From HGM05232 sp036661515 (GTDB taxonomy: Bacteria; Bacteroidota; Bacteroidia; Bacteroidales; Muribaculaceae), in the NCBI GenBank assembly GCA_036661515.1, contig JAVWYO010000003.1:1-53054 (forward strand): 53,054 nt of DNA, read 5' to 3'. Below, in pieces: positions 17,984-25,050 of this stretch. The notes beneath the pieces were generated by a model. It searched no databases, was not told the origin of the DNA, and worked only from the letters and a program-made list of their open reading frames with translations. The first letter of the stretch is position 1, and every line of letters starts with the position of its first letter. The translations under genes were made by a program, and so were the position numbers.

Positions 17984-18001
17984 TTGTGTAATATCACACA
18001 A
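17984..18001. promoter_or_regulatory. Operator-like palindrome between divergent promoters
   Basis: TTGTGT-N6-ACACAA has perfect 6-bp arms around AATATC. It is centred almost exactly between the two TAATTTTG boxes, occupying the -33 to -7 spacer of both. The layout resembles a Crp/Fnr-family half-site pair (TGTGN..CACA), but the regulator is not known. Confidence 0.5.
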
Positions 18002-18008
18002 AATCGTG

Positions 18009-18016
18009 TAATTTTG
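18009..18016 (+). promoter_or_regulatory. Probable -7 box for the amidotransferase gene
   Basis: TAATTTTG ends five bases before the ATG, so transcripts would be leaderless or nearly so. TTGT about 21 nt upstream may be the -33 element and lies inside the palindrome. Confidence 0.45.
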
Positions 18017-18021
18017 AGCTT

Positions 18022-18732
18022 ATGAATAAAGAATTAAAGCGATTACCTATTATCGGTATTACTGCAAGTATTGATAACGATGGACACCAATCATTGAAAA
18101 GTGAATATGTGACAGCTATTATCAATGCGGGTGCTATTCCTGTGATAATTCCATGCTTTGAAATTATTGGAGATTCGCTCAATGAAATAATAAATTGTGT
18201 AGATGGTATATTATTGTCGGGTGGATACGACATAAGTCCAACATTATTTGATGAGCCAATATCGCCACATATAGGGACGGTAAATATTGTGCGTGATAAC
18301 TGTGAATTTGAAGTGATTAGAATAAGTATGGCTCTAAATATTCCCATTTTTGGGATTTGTCGCGGGCTACAATGTATAAATGTGGCGTTGGGTGGAAGTC
18401 TTTATCAAGATTTAGAGACTGAGATTAAGCAAAAAATATTGTGTCACAATCAGGTAGAGCCAACAAATATTCCTACACATATAGTGAATTTTGTAAATAA
18501 CTCACGCACCGCATCGCTAATGCCAAGTCTTGAGTTAGCAACTAACTCGCATCACCATCAGGCAGTGAAACGATTAGGGCACAACTTGACGGTAACAGGT
18601 ATGACAGATGATGGAATTGTTGAGGCAATAGAATCTACAACTCACGATATAATAGCGGTACAATTTCACCCAGAACGAATGCCCGATACGGGAATTACAA
18701 TTCTGCGAAATTGGATTAGAAATCACTTCTAA
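18022..18732 (+). CDS. Class-I glutamine amidotransferase, gamma-glutamyl hydrolase type (peptidase C26)
   Basis: This 236-residue enzyme resembles PuuD-like gamma-glutamyl-gamma-aminobutyrate hydrolases. The triad is visible: nucleophile C113 in FGICRGLQ, with H216 and E218 in VQFHPERM. The N-terminus has GITASI and ILLSGGYDISPTLF, and TNSHHHQAVK lies before the triad histidine, all typical of C26 enzymes. No polyamine or GABA genes are adjacent, so the natural gamma-glutamyl substrate is unknown. It is divergent from the DUF3298 gene. Confidence 0.85.
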   Translation: MNKELKRLPIIGITASIDNDGHQSLKSEYVTAIINAGAIPVIIPCFEIIGDSLNEIINCVDGILLSGGYDISPTLFDEPISPHIGTVNIVRDNCEFEVIRISMALNIPIFGICRGLQCINVALGGSLYQDLETEIKQKILCHNQVEPTNIPTHIVNFVNNSRTASLMPSLELATNSHHHQAVKRLGHNLTVTGMTDDGIVEAIESTTHDIIAVQFHPERMPDTGITILRNWIRNHF

Positions 18733-18756
18733 AAGCCTATATTTAGAAGCTGTTTT
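18726..18756. terminator. Possible bidirectional terminator between convergent genes
   Basis: CTTCTAAA (18726-18733) pairs with TTTAGAAG (18742-18749) and is followed on the plus strand by GCTG and five T. The left arm overlaps the amidotransferase stop codon. The 15-mer TTTAGAAGCTGTTTT here recurs at 39374. Confidence 0.45.
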
Positions 18757-19673
18757 TACAGAAACTTTTGTGATACCATTTCGTAGGTGGGCATTCCGAC
18801 AGAAACCGATTTACCAAGCCTAATCATATCAAAAAGCAATCCATTAATTTCAGAATCGTGATTGCGTGCAATGTCTTTTTGCATTGATGCTGTGCTCTGG
18901 GGGTCTAATTTATCTATTACATTGAGATGTGCTGCAACAAGTTCTTCAATACCTTCATGAAGATTAACGCCCAGTTTGATACCTATTTCTATGCTTTCTC
19001 GTGATAATCCTACAAAGGTATCGCGCTCATTTCCTTGTTTTTGCAATGCGCTCATTGGTACGTCATAATATGCTCCTGTGCAAGCCATAGCCGAGATAAA
19101 AGACCATTTTATAAAGGTAGAGCGAGATATATCGTCACTTATCTCAACTTTAATTCCAGCATCACGTAGAGTTGTAGCTATTTCGTTGAGACGCTCGGCT
19201 GGGATATCGTCACCACGTCGCGCGCCAAAAATAAGGCGAAAGACACTGCCTAATTGAGTTATCTCACCTGCACCCGATACAAATCCAACAATGTATATAC
19301 AACCATCAAGTACCTTTATTGATGGTACTAAAGTGCTAATTTTATCGCCAGTATTATAAATATTTAGGATTGGTAATATTAGCGTGTCCTCATTTGACGC
19401 ACGTGTGAGAATATCCTTAATAGAATCGAGTGAGTAGTGTTTTACACACACAAATATTACATCGGCAATATCGTTATATTCATCTGCTGTGCATGCTTTG
19501 ACTTTAACCAAATGATTACCTTTAAGCCCACTTTTAAGATGCAATCCATTTTCACGAATGGCACGTAGATGCTCACCACGAGCAATGCAAGTAACGTCAT
19601 TGCCAGCGAGTGCAAGAAATCCTGCTATGCTTCCACCAACTCCACCTGTACCGATAATTAAATATTTAGTCAT
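18756..19673 (-). CDS. panE: Ketopantoate reductase family (PanE/ApbA) oxidoreductase
   Basis: This 305-residue NAD(P)-dependent enzyme has the Rossmann motif GTGGVGG at 8-14, IARGEHLRAIRENGLHLKS (the NADPH 2'-phosphate region), FVCVKHYSLD (about 75), and the C-terminal helical domain with KWSFISAMAC and the ending segment SEINGLLFDMIRLGKSVSVGMPTYE. PanE reduces 2-dehydropantoate to pantoate, but no panB or panC is nearby and family members often act on other 2-keto acids. It lies 11 nt after patB and is probably translated from the same mRNA. Confidence 0.85.
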   Translation of the reverse strand: MTKYLIIGTGGVGGSIAGFLALAGNDVTCIARGEHLRAIRENGLHLKSGLKGNHLVKVKACTADEYNDIADVIFVCVKHYSLDSIKDILTRASNEDTLILPILNIYNTGDKISTLVPSIKVLDGCIYIVGFVSGAGEITQLGSVFRLIFGARRGDDIPAERLNEIATTLRDAGIKVEISDDISRSTFIKWSFISAMACTGAYYDVPMSALQKQGNERDTFVGLSRESIEIGIKLGVNLHEGIEELVAAHLNVIDKLDPQSTASMQKDIARNHDSEINGLLFDMIRLGKSVSVGMPTYEMVSQKFL

Positions 19674-19684
19674 AATTCAAAGAT

Positions 19685-20863
19685 TTATTTGTTTATTATT
19701 GATGCCAAACGTTCAAGTGCATTAATAACAACACTTCGTGGAGATGCAACGTTGAAACGCATGTGGCATTTTCCTTCACAGCCAAACATTTCCCCATCAT
19801 TGAGTGCAAGACGAGCTTTGTTGACGAATAAGTCGATAAGTTCATCATGATTAAGTCCTAAGCCTGAGCAATCAAGCCATATAAGGAATGATGCCTGTGG
19901 GCGTATAGCCTTAACGCCAGGAATATTTTTCTTACAATATTCTTCTACTGTAATAATATTATCTTCTATATATTTTTTAGCGGCATTAAGCCATTCCTTT
20001 CCTCCTGTATAAGCAGCTTCGGTGCTTATAGTTGCTATAAAAGTTGGCTCATTAAATTCATTAGATTCAAGCCAATGGAAAAAACGATTACGTAATTTGG
20101 CATTTTTAACAACAACCCATGAACTAACCAAGCCGGGTATATTAAATGTCTTTGATGGCGCCCCAAGTATTATACTGTTTTCGGTAGCTTCGCTACTTGC
20201 AGTAGCAAAAGGGGTGAAGTGATTGCCAAACATTGCAAGGTCGCCATGAATCTCGTCGCTAACCACAAGTACTTCATGCTTTTTACAAAGATGTGCAAGT
20301 CTTGCCAGTGTATCTTTGCTCCATGTTATGCCAATAGGATTATGAGGATTGCATAATATGAGCATACGGGGCTTTTCAGTGCAAAATATATTTTCTAAGT
20401 TCTCAAAATCCATAGCATAATCATCGTCATCATTATGTAGCAATGGGTTTTTAACAACAATGCGTTCATTGCCCTCAATAACCATGCTGAAAGGGTGATA
20501 TACAGGCGACTGTATTACTATTTTATCCCCTTTCTCTGTAAAGAAATTTACAGCCATTGCAAGCCCCTTAACAACGCCAGGCACATAGGTTATCTCCTCT
20601 TTTGTAAAACAAAATTGATTATTTGCGCTCTGCCAGTCAATAATCGACTGCCAATAGCCATCACTTGGGCAGGAATATCCATAGATGTGATGTGACATGC
20701 GTTTTTCAATTGCATCTACAATTCCTTCGTAAATTTCAAAATCCATATCAGCGACCCATAAAGGGAGCAAATCGCTCTTGCCAAAAAGCTCCTTTAGGGC
20801 ATCAATTTTTATGGCTTTTGTATTATGGCGATCAATGATCTTATCAAAGTTGTACTTATTCAT
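19685..20863 (-). CDS. patB: MalY/PatB family PLP aminotransferase or cystathionine beta-lyase
   Basis: This 392-residue fold-type-I PLP enzyme has PLP lysine K238 in GAPSKTFNIPGL, CNPHNPIGITWSKD for PLP phosphate/Asn binding, VVSDEIHGDL with the PLP aspartate, and a C-terminal MRFNVASPR substrate-carboxylate arginine. PatB/MalY enzymes cleave C-S bonds (cystathionine, cysteine) to release pyruvate and ammonia, and some act as transaminases. The chemistry cannot be settled by sequence. A TACTTTTG box lies upstream at 20901-20908. Confidence 0.88.
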   Translation of the reverse strand: MNKYNFDKIIDRHNTKAIKIDALKELFGKSDLLPLWVADMDFEIYEGIVDAIEKRMSHHIYGYSCPSDGYWQSIIDWQSANNQFCFTKEEITYVPGVVKGLAMAVNFFTEKGDKIVIQSPVYHPFSMVIEGNERIVVKNPLLHNDDDDYAMDFENLENIFCTEKPRMLILCNPHNPIGITWSKDTLARLAHLCKKHEVLVVSDEIHGDLAMFGNHFTPFATASSEATENSIILGAPSKTFNIPGLVSSWVVVKNAKLRNRFFHWLESNEFNEPTFIATISTEAAYTGGKEWLNAAKKYIEDNIITVEEYCKKNIPGVKAIRPQASFLIWLDCSGLGLNHDELIDLFVNKARLALNDGEMFGCEGKCHMRFNVASPRSVVINALERLASIINK

Positions 20864-20900
20864 TCAATCAAAAAAATTATACTATTACTGATTTATTTTA

Positions 20901-20947
20901 CAAAAGTACAATTTATTACCAAGTAAGTGATAAATTTCGTACTTTTG
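20901..20947. promoter_or_regulatory. Symmetric divergent promoter/operator region
   Basis: The minus strand has TACTTTTG at 20901-20908 (patB) and the plus strand has TACTTTTG at 20940-20947 (aldolase). The interval is a long imperfect inverted repeat. CAAAAGTAC pairs with GTACTTTTG at its ends, and AATTTATTAC (20910-20919) pairs with GTGATAAATT (20927-20936), 9 of 10 matching, around a 7-nt centre. Confidence 0.55.
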
Positions 20948-20985
20948 TGCCTCCAAAAATTCGAGCATAAAATATTCAGTATAAT

Positions 20986-22011
20986 ATGATAAAATTTAAT
21001 AGCGATTATATGGAGGGTGCGCACCCTCTAATTTTAAAGAAGTTAACAGAGATAAATCTTGATAAAATAGATGGTTATGGTGTCGATGATTATTGTGAAA
21101 GTGCAAAAAACAAAATACGCAAAGCATGCAACTGCCCTAATGCCGACATCTATTTTCTTGTAGGTGGAACACAGACTAATGCTCTTGTTATTGATGCACT
21201 GCTTAGCCGATGCGATGGCGTTCTTGCTGCTGATACGGGTCACATAAATGTCCATGAAGCTGGGGCTATTGAAGCATTTGGTCACAAAGTGCTTACAATG
21301 CCAAATATTAATGGGAAACTTTCGGCAACTGGCGTTGATGAATATATAAAGCGATTTTATGCCGATTCGAGTAATACCCACATGGTAGCTCCTGGAATGG
21401 TATATATATCATATCCAACTGAATATGGCACACTATATAGCTATCAAGAACTAAGAGAACTGTATGCGGTGTGTAAGTCGCATCATATTCCATTGTTTAT
21501 TGATGGTGCTCGCTTAGGTTATGGATTAGCTGCCACAGGAAACGATGTGACGCTCGAACGTATTGCTGAGTGTTGCGACGTGTTCTACATAGGAGGAACA
21601 AAAGTTGGAGCATTATTTGGCGAAGCGATTGTTGTAACAAATCCTGAAATTATAAAACAATCCATGACACTAATAAAACGTCATGGAGCATTACTTGCTA
21701 AGGGTTGGCTGTTAGGAGTACAATTTGATACGCTTTTCACCGATAATATTTATCTCGAAATTTCTAAAAATGCAATTACTATGGCCGAAATGCTTAAATC
21801 GGCTTTAATTAAGAAGGGATATAAATTTTTAATTGCCTCTTCCACAAATCAGCAATTCCCTATCATTGATGATGCAAAAATAAAAGAATTAGAGGCGAAA
21901 GTTAGTTTTAATATTTGGGAACGCAAAGATTCCACACACACTGTTGTACGCTTTGCTACAAGTTGGGCTACAACGCCAGTCCAGATAGAAGAGCTAATCG
22001 AATTATTATAG
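20986..22011 (+). CDS. Threonine aldolase-like beta-eliminating lyase
   Basis: This 341-residue fold-type-I PLP enzyme of the low-specificity L-threonine aldolase type splits threonine or allo-threonine to glycine and acetaldehyde. K206 in YIGGTKVGALFG is the PLP lysine. FLVGGTQTNALVIDALL (about 57), DTGHINVHEAGAIEAFGHKV with the stacking histidine, and IDGARLGYGLA with the PLP aspartate complete the site. It is divergent from patB-panE across a symmetric promoter region, which suggests shared control of amino acid breakdown. It has a strong terminator. Confidence 0.88.
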   Translation: MIKFNSDYMEGAHPLILKKLTEINLDKIDGYGVDDYCESAKNKIRKACNCPNADIYFLVGGTQTNALVIDALLSRCDGVLAADTGHINVHEAGAIEAFGHKVLTMPNINGKLSATGVDEYIKRFYADSSNTHMVAPGMVYISYPTEYGTLYSYQELRELYAVCKSHHIPLFIDGARLGYGLAATGNDVTLERIAECCDVFYIGGTKVGALFGEAIVVTNPEIIKQSMTLIKRHGALLAKGWLLGVQFDTLFTDNIYLEISKNAITMAEMLKSALIKKGYKFLIASSTNQQFPIIDDAKIKELEAKVSFNIWERKDSTHTVVRFATSWATTPVQIEELIELL

Positions 22012-22013
22012 AT

Positions 22014-22059
22014 AAAATAATACGCCCCGCATATATTGTATGTGGGGCGTATTATTTTT
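22014..22059. terminator. Bidirectional intrinsic terminator
   Basis: A stem of about 20 bp pairs 22014-22033 with 22039-22058. The GC-rich core is TACGCCCCGCATA and its complement (one G-T pair), with A-tract and T-tract flanks. It serves the aldolase gene and the convergent gene that ends at 22066. Confidence 0.92.
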
Positions 22060-22065
22060 ATTAAA

Positions 22066-23058
22066 TTAATATCCGTAGGATAGTATAGTGAAATAACGAA
22101 GTTGTCCGTTGATGTAATTTACATCATATTCGAGTGAAACATAATTTTGAGCTCCTCTGCCATACCACACTCCTTGAAAGCCATTTTGTGTGTTTTGTGT
22201 AGTTACGGGATAGCCATATTTGCGACATAATTCGCGATAAAGTCTATCATAACGCGACGTGTTGCGGTAGCCTGATGAATCAACAAATTGCATGCTCGAC
22301 AAATTCCCATAGGAATTATAATTAAGCGTTGCATCGTCCCATATATAAGACATCTGATGAACATTACGTAGATACACCGTATTATTATCATATCCATCAA
22401 CAGAGTAGCCATTATCATATAGATAATCGAGCGATGTTGCGTATGCAATACCAAAAGTGAGCCCTAATATATTATCAATTATTGATGCGCCATAATATGG
22501 ACGATAGTTTGGCGGTGGAACTGGGCGTGGTATTGGACGACAATATGGACGATATGGACGTTGAGGTGGTGGTAGATAGTACCCCTGATGATATTGACGC
22601 TTATGACCAGGAGTTGACGGACGATAATTAGGGTGATAATCACCACCATAGCCATAATCATCATCATCATATCCAGGTTGCACAGTGCCGTGTCCATATC
22701 CAGGACGATTGCCCGAAGGTGGAGTCGTTGGACGATTTTGTTCTCTATGGTCTTCTCTGAATCCAGGACGATATATTGAAGGGGGCTTTGTTCCTGTGTT
22801 TCCAGGCGTGTATGTCCCTCTATTCGTATTTTCTTGAGTAGGTGCTTGCGTCCCTGTATCATCACGTCTGTGATTATTATTTGACGGAGCAGTGGGCTTA
22901 TAGCTCTCATTGCGAGTCTCCTCCCTTTGAGTAGATTGTTCTCTACTCGATGTGCCACTACTACCACCAGAGCGATGACCTTGTGAAAAAGATGGCATTG
23001 TTGCAACCATTGCAGTAGCCACAATTCCTAAAAATATTATTTTATTTACTTTTTTCAT
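22066..23058 (-). CDS. Exported Pro/Gly/Tyr-rich protein of unknown function
   Basis: I do not recognise this 330-residue protein. It has a signal peptide (hydrophobic 7-20, likely cleavage after PSFSQ). Residues 25-190 are low complexity: Ser/Thr/Gln/Asn first, then Gly/Tyr/Asp runs (YDDDDYGYGGDYH) and PPPQRPYRPYCRPIPRPVPPP. The C-terminal 140 residues look folded, with IIDNILGLTFGIAYATSLDYLYDNGYSV and aromatic repeats (NTVYLRNV, YIWDDATLNYN), and recall a beta-rich domain. Such disordered-then-folded layouts occur in cell-surface proteins of Bacteroidota. A TATCTTTG box lies upstream at 23096-23103. Confidence 0.75.
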   Translation of the reverse strand: MKKVNKIIFLGIVATAMVATMPSFSQGHRSGGSSGTSSREQSTQREETRNESYKPTAPSNNNHRRDDTGTQAPTQENTNRGTYTPGNTGTKPPSIYRPGFREDHREQNRPTTPPSGNRPGYGHGTVQPGYDDDDYGYGGDYHPNYRPSTPGHKRQYHQGYYLPPPQRPYRPYCRPIPRPVPPPNYRPYYGASIIDNILGLTFGIAYATSLDYLYDNGYSVDGYDNNTVYLRNVHQMSYIWDDATLNYNSYGNLSSMQFVDSSGYRNTSRYDRLYRELCRKYGYPVTTQNTQNGFQGVWYGRGAQNYVSLEYDVNYINGQLRYFTILSYGY

Positions 23059-23095
23059 ATTTTGTTGCTTTTCGTGTGCTATTCTTTGTCCTTTA

Positions 23096-23103
23096 CAAAG
23101 ATA
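23096..23103 (-). promoter_or_regulatory. Probable -7 box for the Pro/Gly/Tyr-rich protein gene
   Basis: TATCTTTG on the minus strand fits TAnnTTTG, about 38 nt before the ATG. No good -33 is seen. Confidence 0.4.
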
Positions 23104-23144
23104 AATTAATAGTTGTAATTAAGACTAATTTATTCATAAAAAGT

Positions 23145-23414
23145 TTACTTCACTATATATTTTATTAAGCGCAATACTCCTAAATAGATTGCGAGAGTAA
23201 TACACATTACTATTAACACAACGCTCCACTGCGGAAATCCAAGCCCAAAACACAGGGAAAATTCAATACCTTGATAAGCATCAACGATACTACAAATATT
23301 CCAATCTTGAGGTGGAATGAGGATAAGACCTATCACATTTAGGATTATAATAGTGATAATAATCGACAGCGCTACTCTCATTAAATTCTTATTTCTATTT
23401 CTATCAGATTCCAT
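23145..23414 (-). CDS. Small two-helix membrane protein, unknown function
   Basis: I do not recognise this protein. It has 89 residues with two clear membrane helices (about 12-33, VALSIIITIIILNVIGLILI, and about 58-82, WSVVLIVMCITLAIYLGVLRL). The helices are joined by a loop containing two Cys (NICSIVDAYQGIEFSLCFG). The N-terminus is basic (DRNRNKNLMR), so it probably faces the cytoplasm. It is divergent from the pentapeptide-repeat gene and 86 nt from its same-strand neighbour. Confidence 0.6.
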   Translation of the reverse strand: MESDRNRNKNLMRVALSIIITIIILNVIGLILIPPQDWNICSIVDAYQGIEFSLCFGLGFPQWSVVLIVMCITLAIYLGVLRLIKYIVK

Positions 23415-23499
23415 AAATAATAATGTTTTTATAAAGTTATTAATATTTTTTTAATTTCAAGCATTTAATCTATCTTTACGCAAAATAATCTTTCAACTC

Positions 23500-24060
23500 A
23501 TGGCTGAAAACATAACAATTGAGAAGAGCGATTTTGCGCTCATCAAGTTAGATAAAGAGTACTATAATTGTACCTTTATCAATTGTAACTTTGCTAATAC
23601 AACATTCGGGAAAGTATATTTTGAAGATTGCCATTTTGAACAATGTAATATAAGTTTATGCAAAATGAATGGTACATCGTGGGTCGGTACACACTTTAAG
23701 GAATGTAAAATGACTGGAGTAGATTTCACCGCGAGCAACAAATTCCAACTATCTTTTAGCTTTGAAAAATGTAACTTACAATATGCGTCATTTTCTGAAA
23801 TGAAACTGAAAAATACAAGTTTCAAGTCATGTAACTTATTTGAAGTCGATTTTGGCTATGCTGTGCTATCATCTGTGAAATTTGATGACTGTGACTTAAT
23901 CAGAGCAATTTTTTCAAACACAAATTTAGAAAAGTCCGACTTTCGCACCGCTCACAACTATATAATCAATCCACAATATAATAATCTTAAAGGAGCTCGC
24001 TTTTCTCAAAACGGATTAGCGGGATTATTAAGCGAATCGGGTATCATTATTGAAGAATAA
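23500..24060 (+). CDS. Pentapeptide-repeat protein
   Basis: This 186-residue protein is built of A(D/N)LXX-like pentapeptides with central Phe/Leu, seen as NCNFANTTF, FEDCHFEQCNI, FKECKMTGVDF, FEKCNLQYASF, FKSCNLFEVDF and FDDCDLIRAIF. It should form a right-handed quadrilateral beta-helix like Qnr/MfpA proteins. Several turns carry Cys at the same register. Related proteins protect gyrase by mimicking DNA, but most pentapeptide proteins have no known role and nothing here indicates quinolone resistance. No signal peptide, so cytoplasmic. Confidence 0.88.
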   Translation: MAENITIEKSDFALIKLDKEYYNCTFINCNFANTTFGKVYFEDCHFEQCNISLCKMNGTSWVGTHFKECKMTGVDFTASNKFQLSFSFEKCNLQYASFSEMKLKNTSFKSCNLFEVDFGYAVLSSVKFDDCDLIRAIFSNTNLEKSDFRTAHNYIINPQYNNLKGARFSQNGLAGLLSESGIIIEE

Positions 24061-24124
24061 ATGCGAAACTGCGCAAACACATAAATTAATTAAATAATAT
24101 CATTGTCAATTAAAATTAATTATA

Positions 24125-24132
24125 TATTTTTG
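24125..24132 (+). promoter_or_regulatory. Probable -7 box for the DUF5684 gene
   Basis: TATTTTTG fits TAnnTTTG, about 38 nt before the ATG at 24171. Confidence 0.4.
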
Positions 24133-24170
24133 TGAAACATGACCTCTAATATTAACTAAAAATTTATCTT

Positions 24171-24527
24171 ATGGAAGCATTCTCGCAATTTTCAATAACG
24201 TTTTGGATAACCTACGCTGTAATAATCCTATTTATGATTATATGTGCGTGGATTATTTACGAAAAAGCAGGGAAGCCTGGTTGGGCATCTATTATTCCTT
24301 TTTACAACTGTGTTGTGATGCTAAATATCGTTGGGAAACCAACATGGTGGCTAATTTTATTATTCATACCTGTCGTTAACGCAGTTATTTCCATAATAAT
24401 CTCACTCAGATTAGCTACATCGTTTGGCAAAGGAACGGGATTTGCAATTGGCCTAATATTTTTACCATTTATATTTTACCCAATATTGGCATTTGGCAAT
24501 GCAAAATATACGCCAATAGCAGCATAA
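24171..24527 (+). CDS. DUF5684 family membrane protein
   Basis: This 118-residue protein has three membrane helices (about 10-28, 55-75 and 92-110). The family-typical cytoplasmic motif is EKAGKPGWASIIPFYNCVVML (about 31-51), followed by KPTWW and the terminal AFGNAKY. Members are widespread in Bacteroidota and Firmicutes and are sometimes annotated next to signal peptidases, but the function is unknown. It has its own terminator. Confidence 0.75.
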   Translation: MEAFSQFSITFWITYAVIILFMIICAWIIYEKAGKPGWASIIPFYNCVVMLNIVGKPTWWLILLFIPVVNAVISIIISLRLATSFGKGTGFAIGLIFLPFIFYPILAFGNAKYTPIAA

Positions 24528-24551
24528 AGCACACTAAGAAATATATATATG

Positions 24552-24590
24552 CGGAGATTCTTTATTTGAAGAGTCTCCGTTTGTATTTTA
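24552..24590 (+). terminator. Intrinsic terminator after the DUF5684 gene
   Basis: An 11-bp stem with CGGAGA/TCTCCG core (24552-24562 with 24569-24579, one G-T pair) is followed by TTTGTATTTT. Confidence 0.8.
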
Positions 24591-24670
24591 AGAAATATCT
24601 TACTTTCAGCTAATAAAAAGAAAATACTTTTTTCTTTTTATTATACTTCGCTCTTACGCAACTTTTTTAT

Positions 24671-24678
24671 TACCTTTG
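24671..24678 (+). promoter_or_regulatory. Probable -7 box of the cobalamin riboswitch transcript
   Basis: TACCTTTG fits TAnnTTTG exactly. It predicts a leader of about 365 nt ahead of the DUF4465 gene. The -33 element is weak. Confidence 0.5.
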
Positions 24679-24734
24679 CAATTCAATAATCTACGCAATA
24701 GAAGATGTTAATAGCGATTGACACAGTGTAGTGA

Positions 24735-24860
24735 TTGAAAATTTTTATACTCTTTTGTTGATGGGAAACATGTGCAAATCATGTGCTGTCGCGCAACTGT
24801 GAGCATAGTCGTTTACCAAAACGGCTTTGCAAGTCAGGAACCTAAATAGATGAGTTATCG
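24735..24860 (+). ncRNA. Cobalamin (B12) riboswitch aptamer
   Basis: Conserved B12-box features occur in order: GATGGGAAAC (about 24760), the TGTGCAAATCATGTGCTG hairpin (GTGCAAATC motif), CGCGCAACTGTGA, a variable stem GTCGTTT...AACGGC, and the B12 box AAGTCAGGAACC ending near 24842. The order and spacing match the cobalamin aptamer. Exact outer boundaries are uncertain because the closing stems were not folded. No cobalamin transporter or biosynthesis gene is adjacent. Confidence 0.88.
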
Positions 24861-24970
24861 GCTGAAAGCATTCGCGCAAATTGTAAAAGCTGATTCTTAC
24901 GAGCTTCGTTTTTTGAAGATTAAATTAATAAGCCCAATGTGTAGGAGCTGACGGTTTTTATTAATTTGTT

Positions 24971-25021
24971 CGTATTGGAATCATTCTTATAATTACAAGA
25001 ATGATATTCGATACGTTTTTT
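24971..25021 (+). terminator. Leader terminator, probable riboswitch expression platform
   Basis: CGTATTGGA and TCATTCTT (24971-24988) pair with AAGAATGA and TTCGATACG (24997-25015), with one small internal mismatch and an 8-nt loop, followed at once by seven T. It sits between the aptamer and the DUF4465 start codon, so cobalamin binding probably favours premature termination. Confidence 0.8.
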
Positions 25022-25050
25022 TATGTGTATAGTTTAATAAAATATTATAA

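Larger units (their letters stand above)
24528..24734 (+). other. Intergenic stretch before the riboswitch
   Basis: It contains the terminator of the previous gene and the promoter box of the riboswitch transcript. No coding potential is seen. The remainder is A+T-rich. Confidence 0.6.

Noticed and set aside
22479..23024. Frame of 181 codons inside the Pro/Gly/Tyr-rich protein gene
   Set aside because: It is an out-of-frame shadow on the same strand, rich in Met/Ile/His runs created by low-complexity codons, with no homology pattern.
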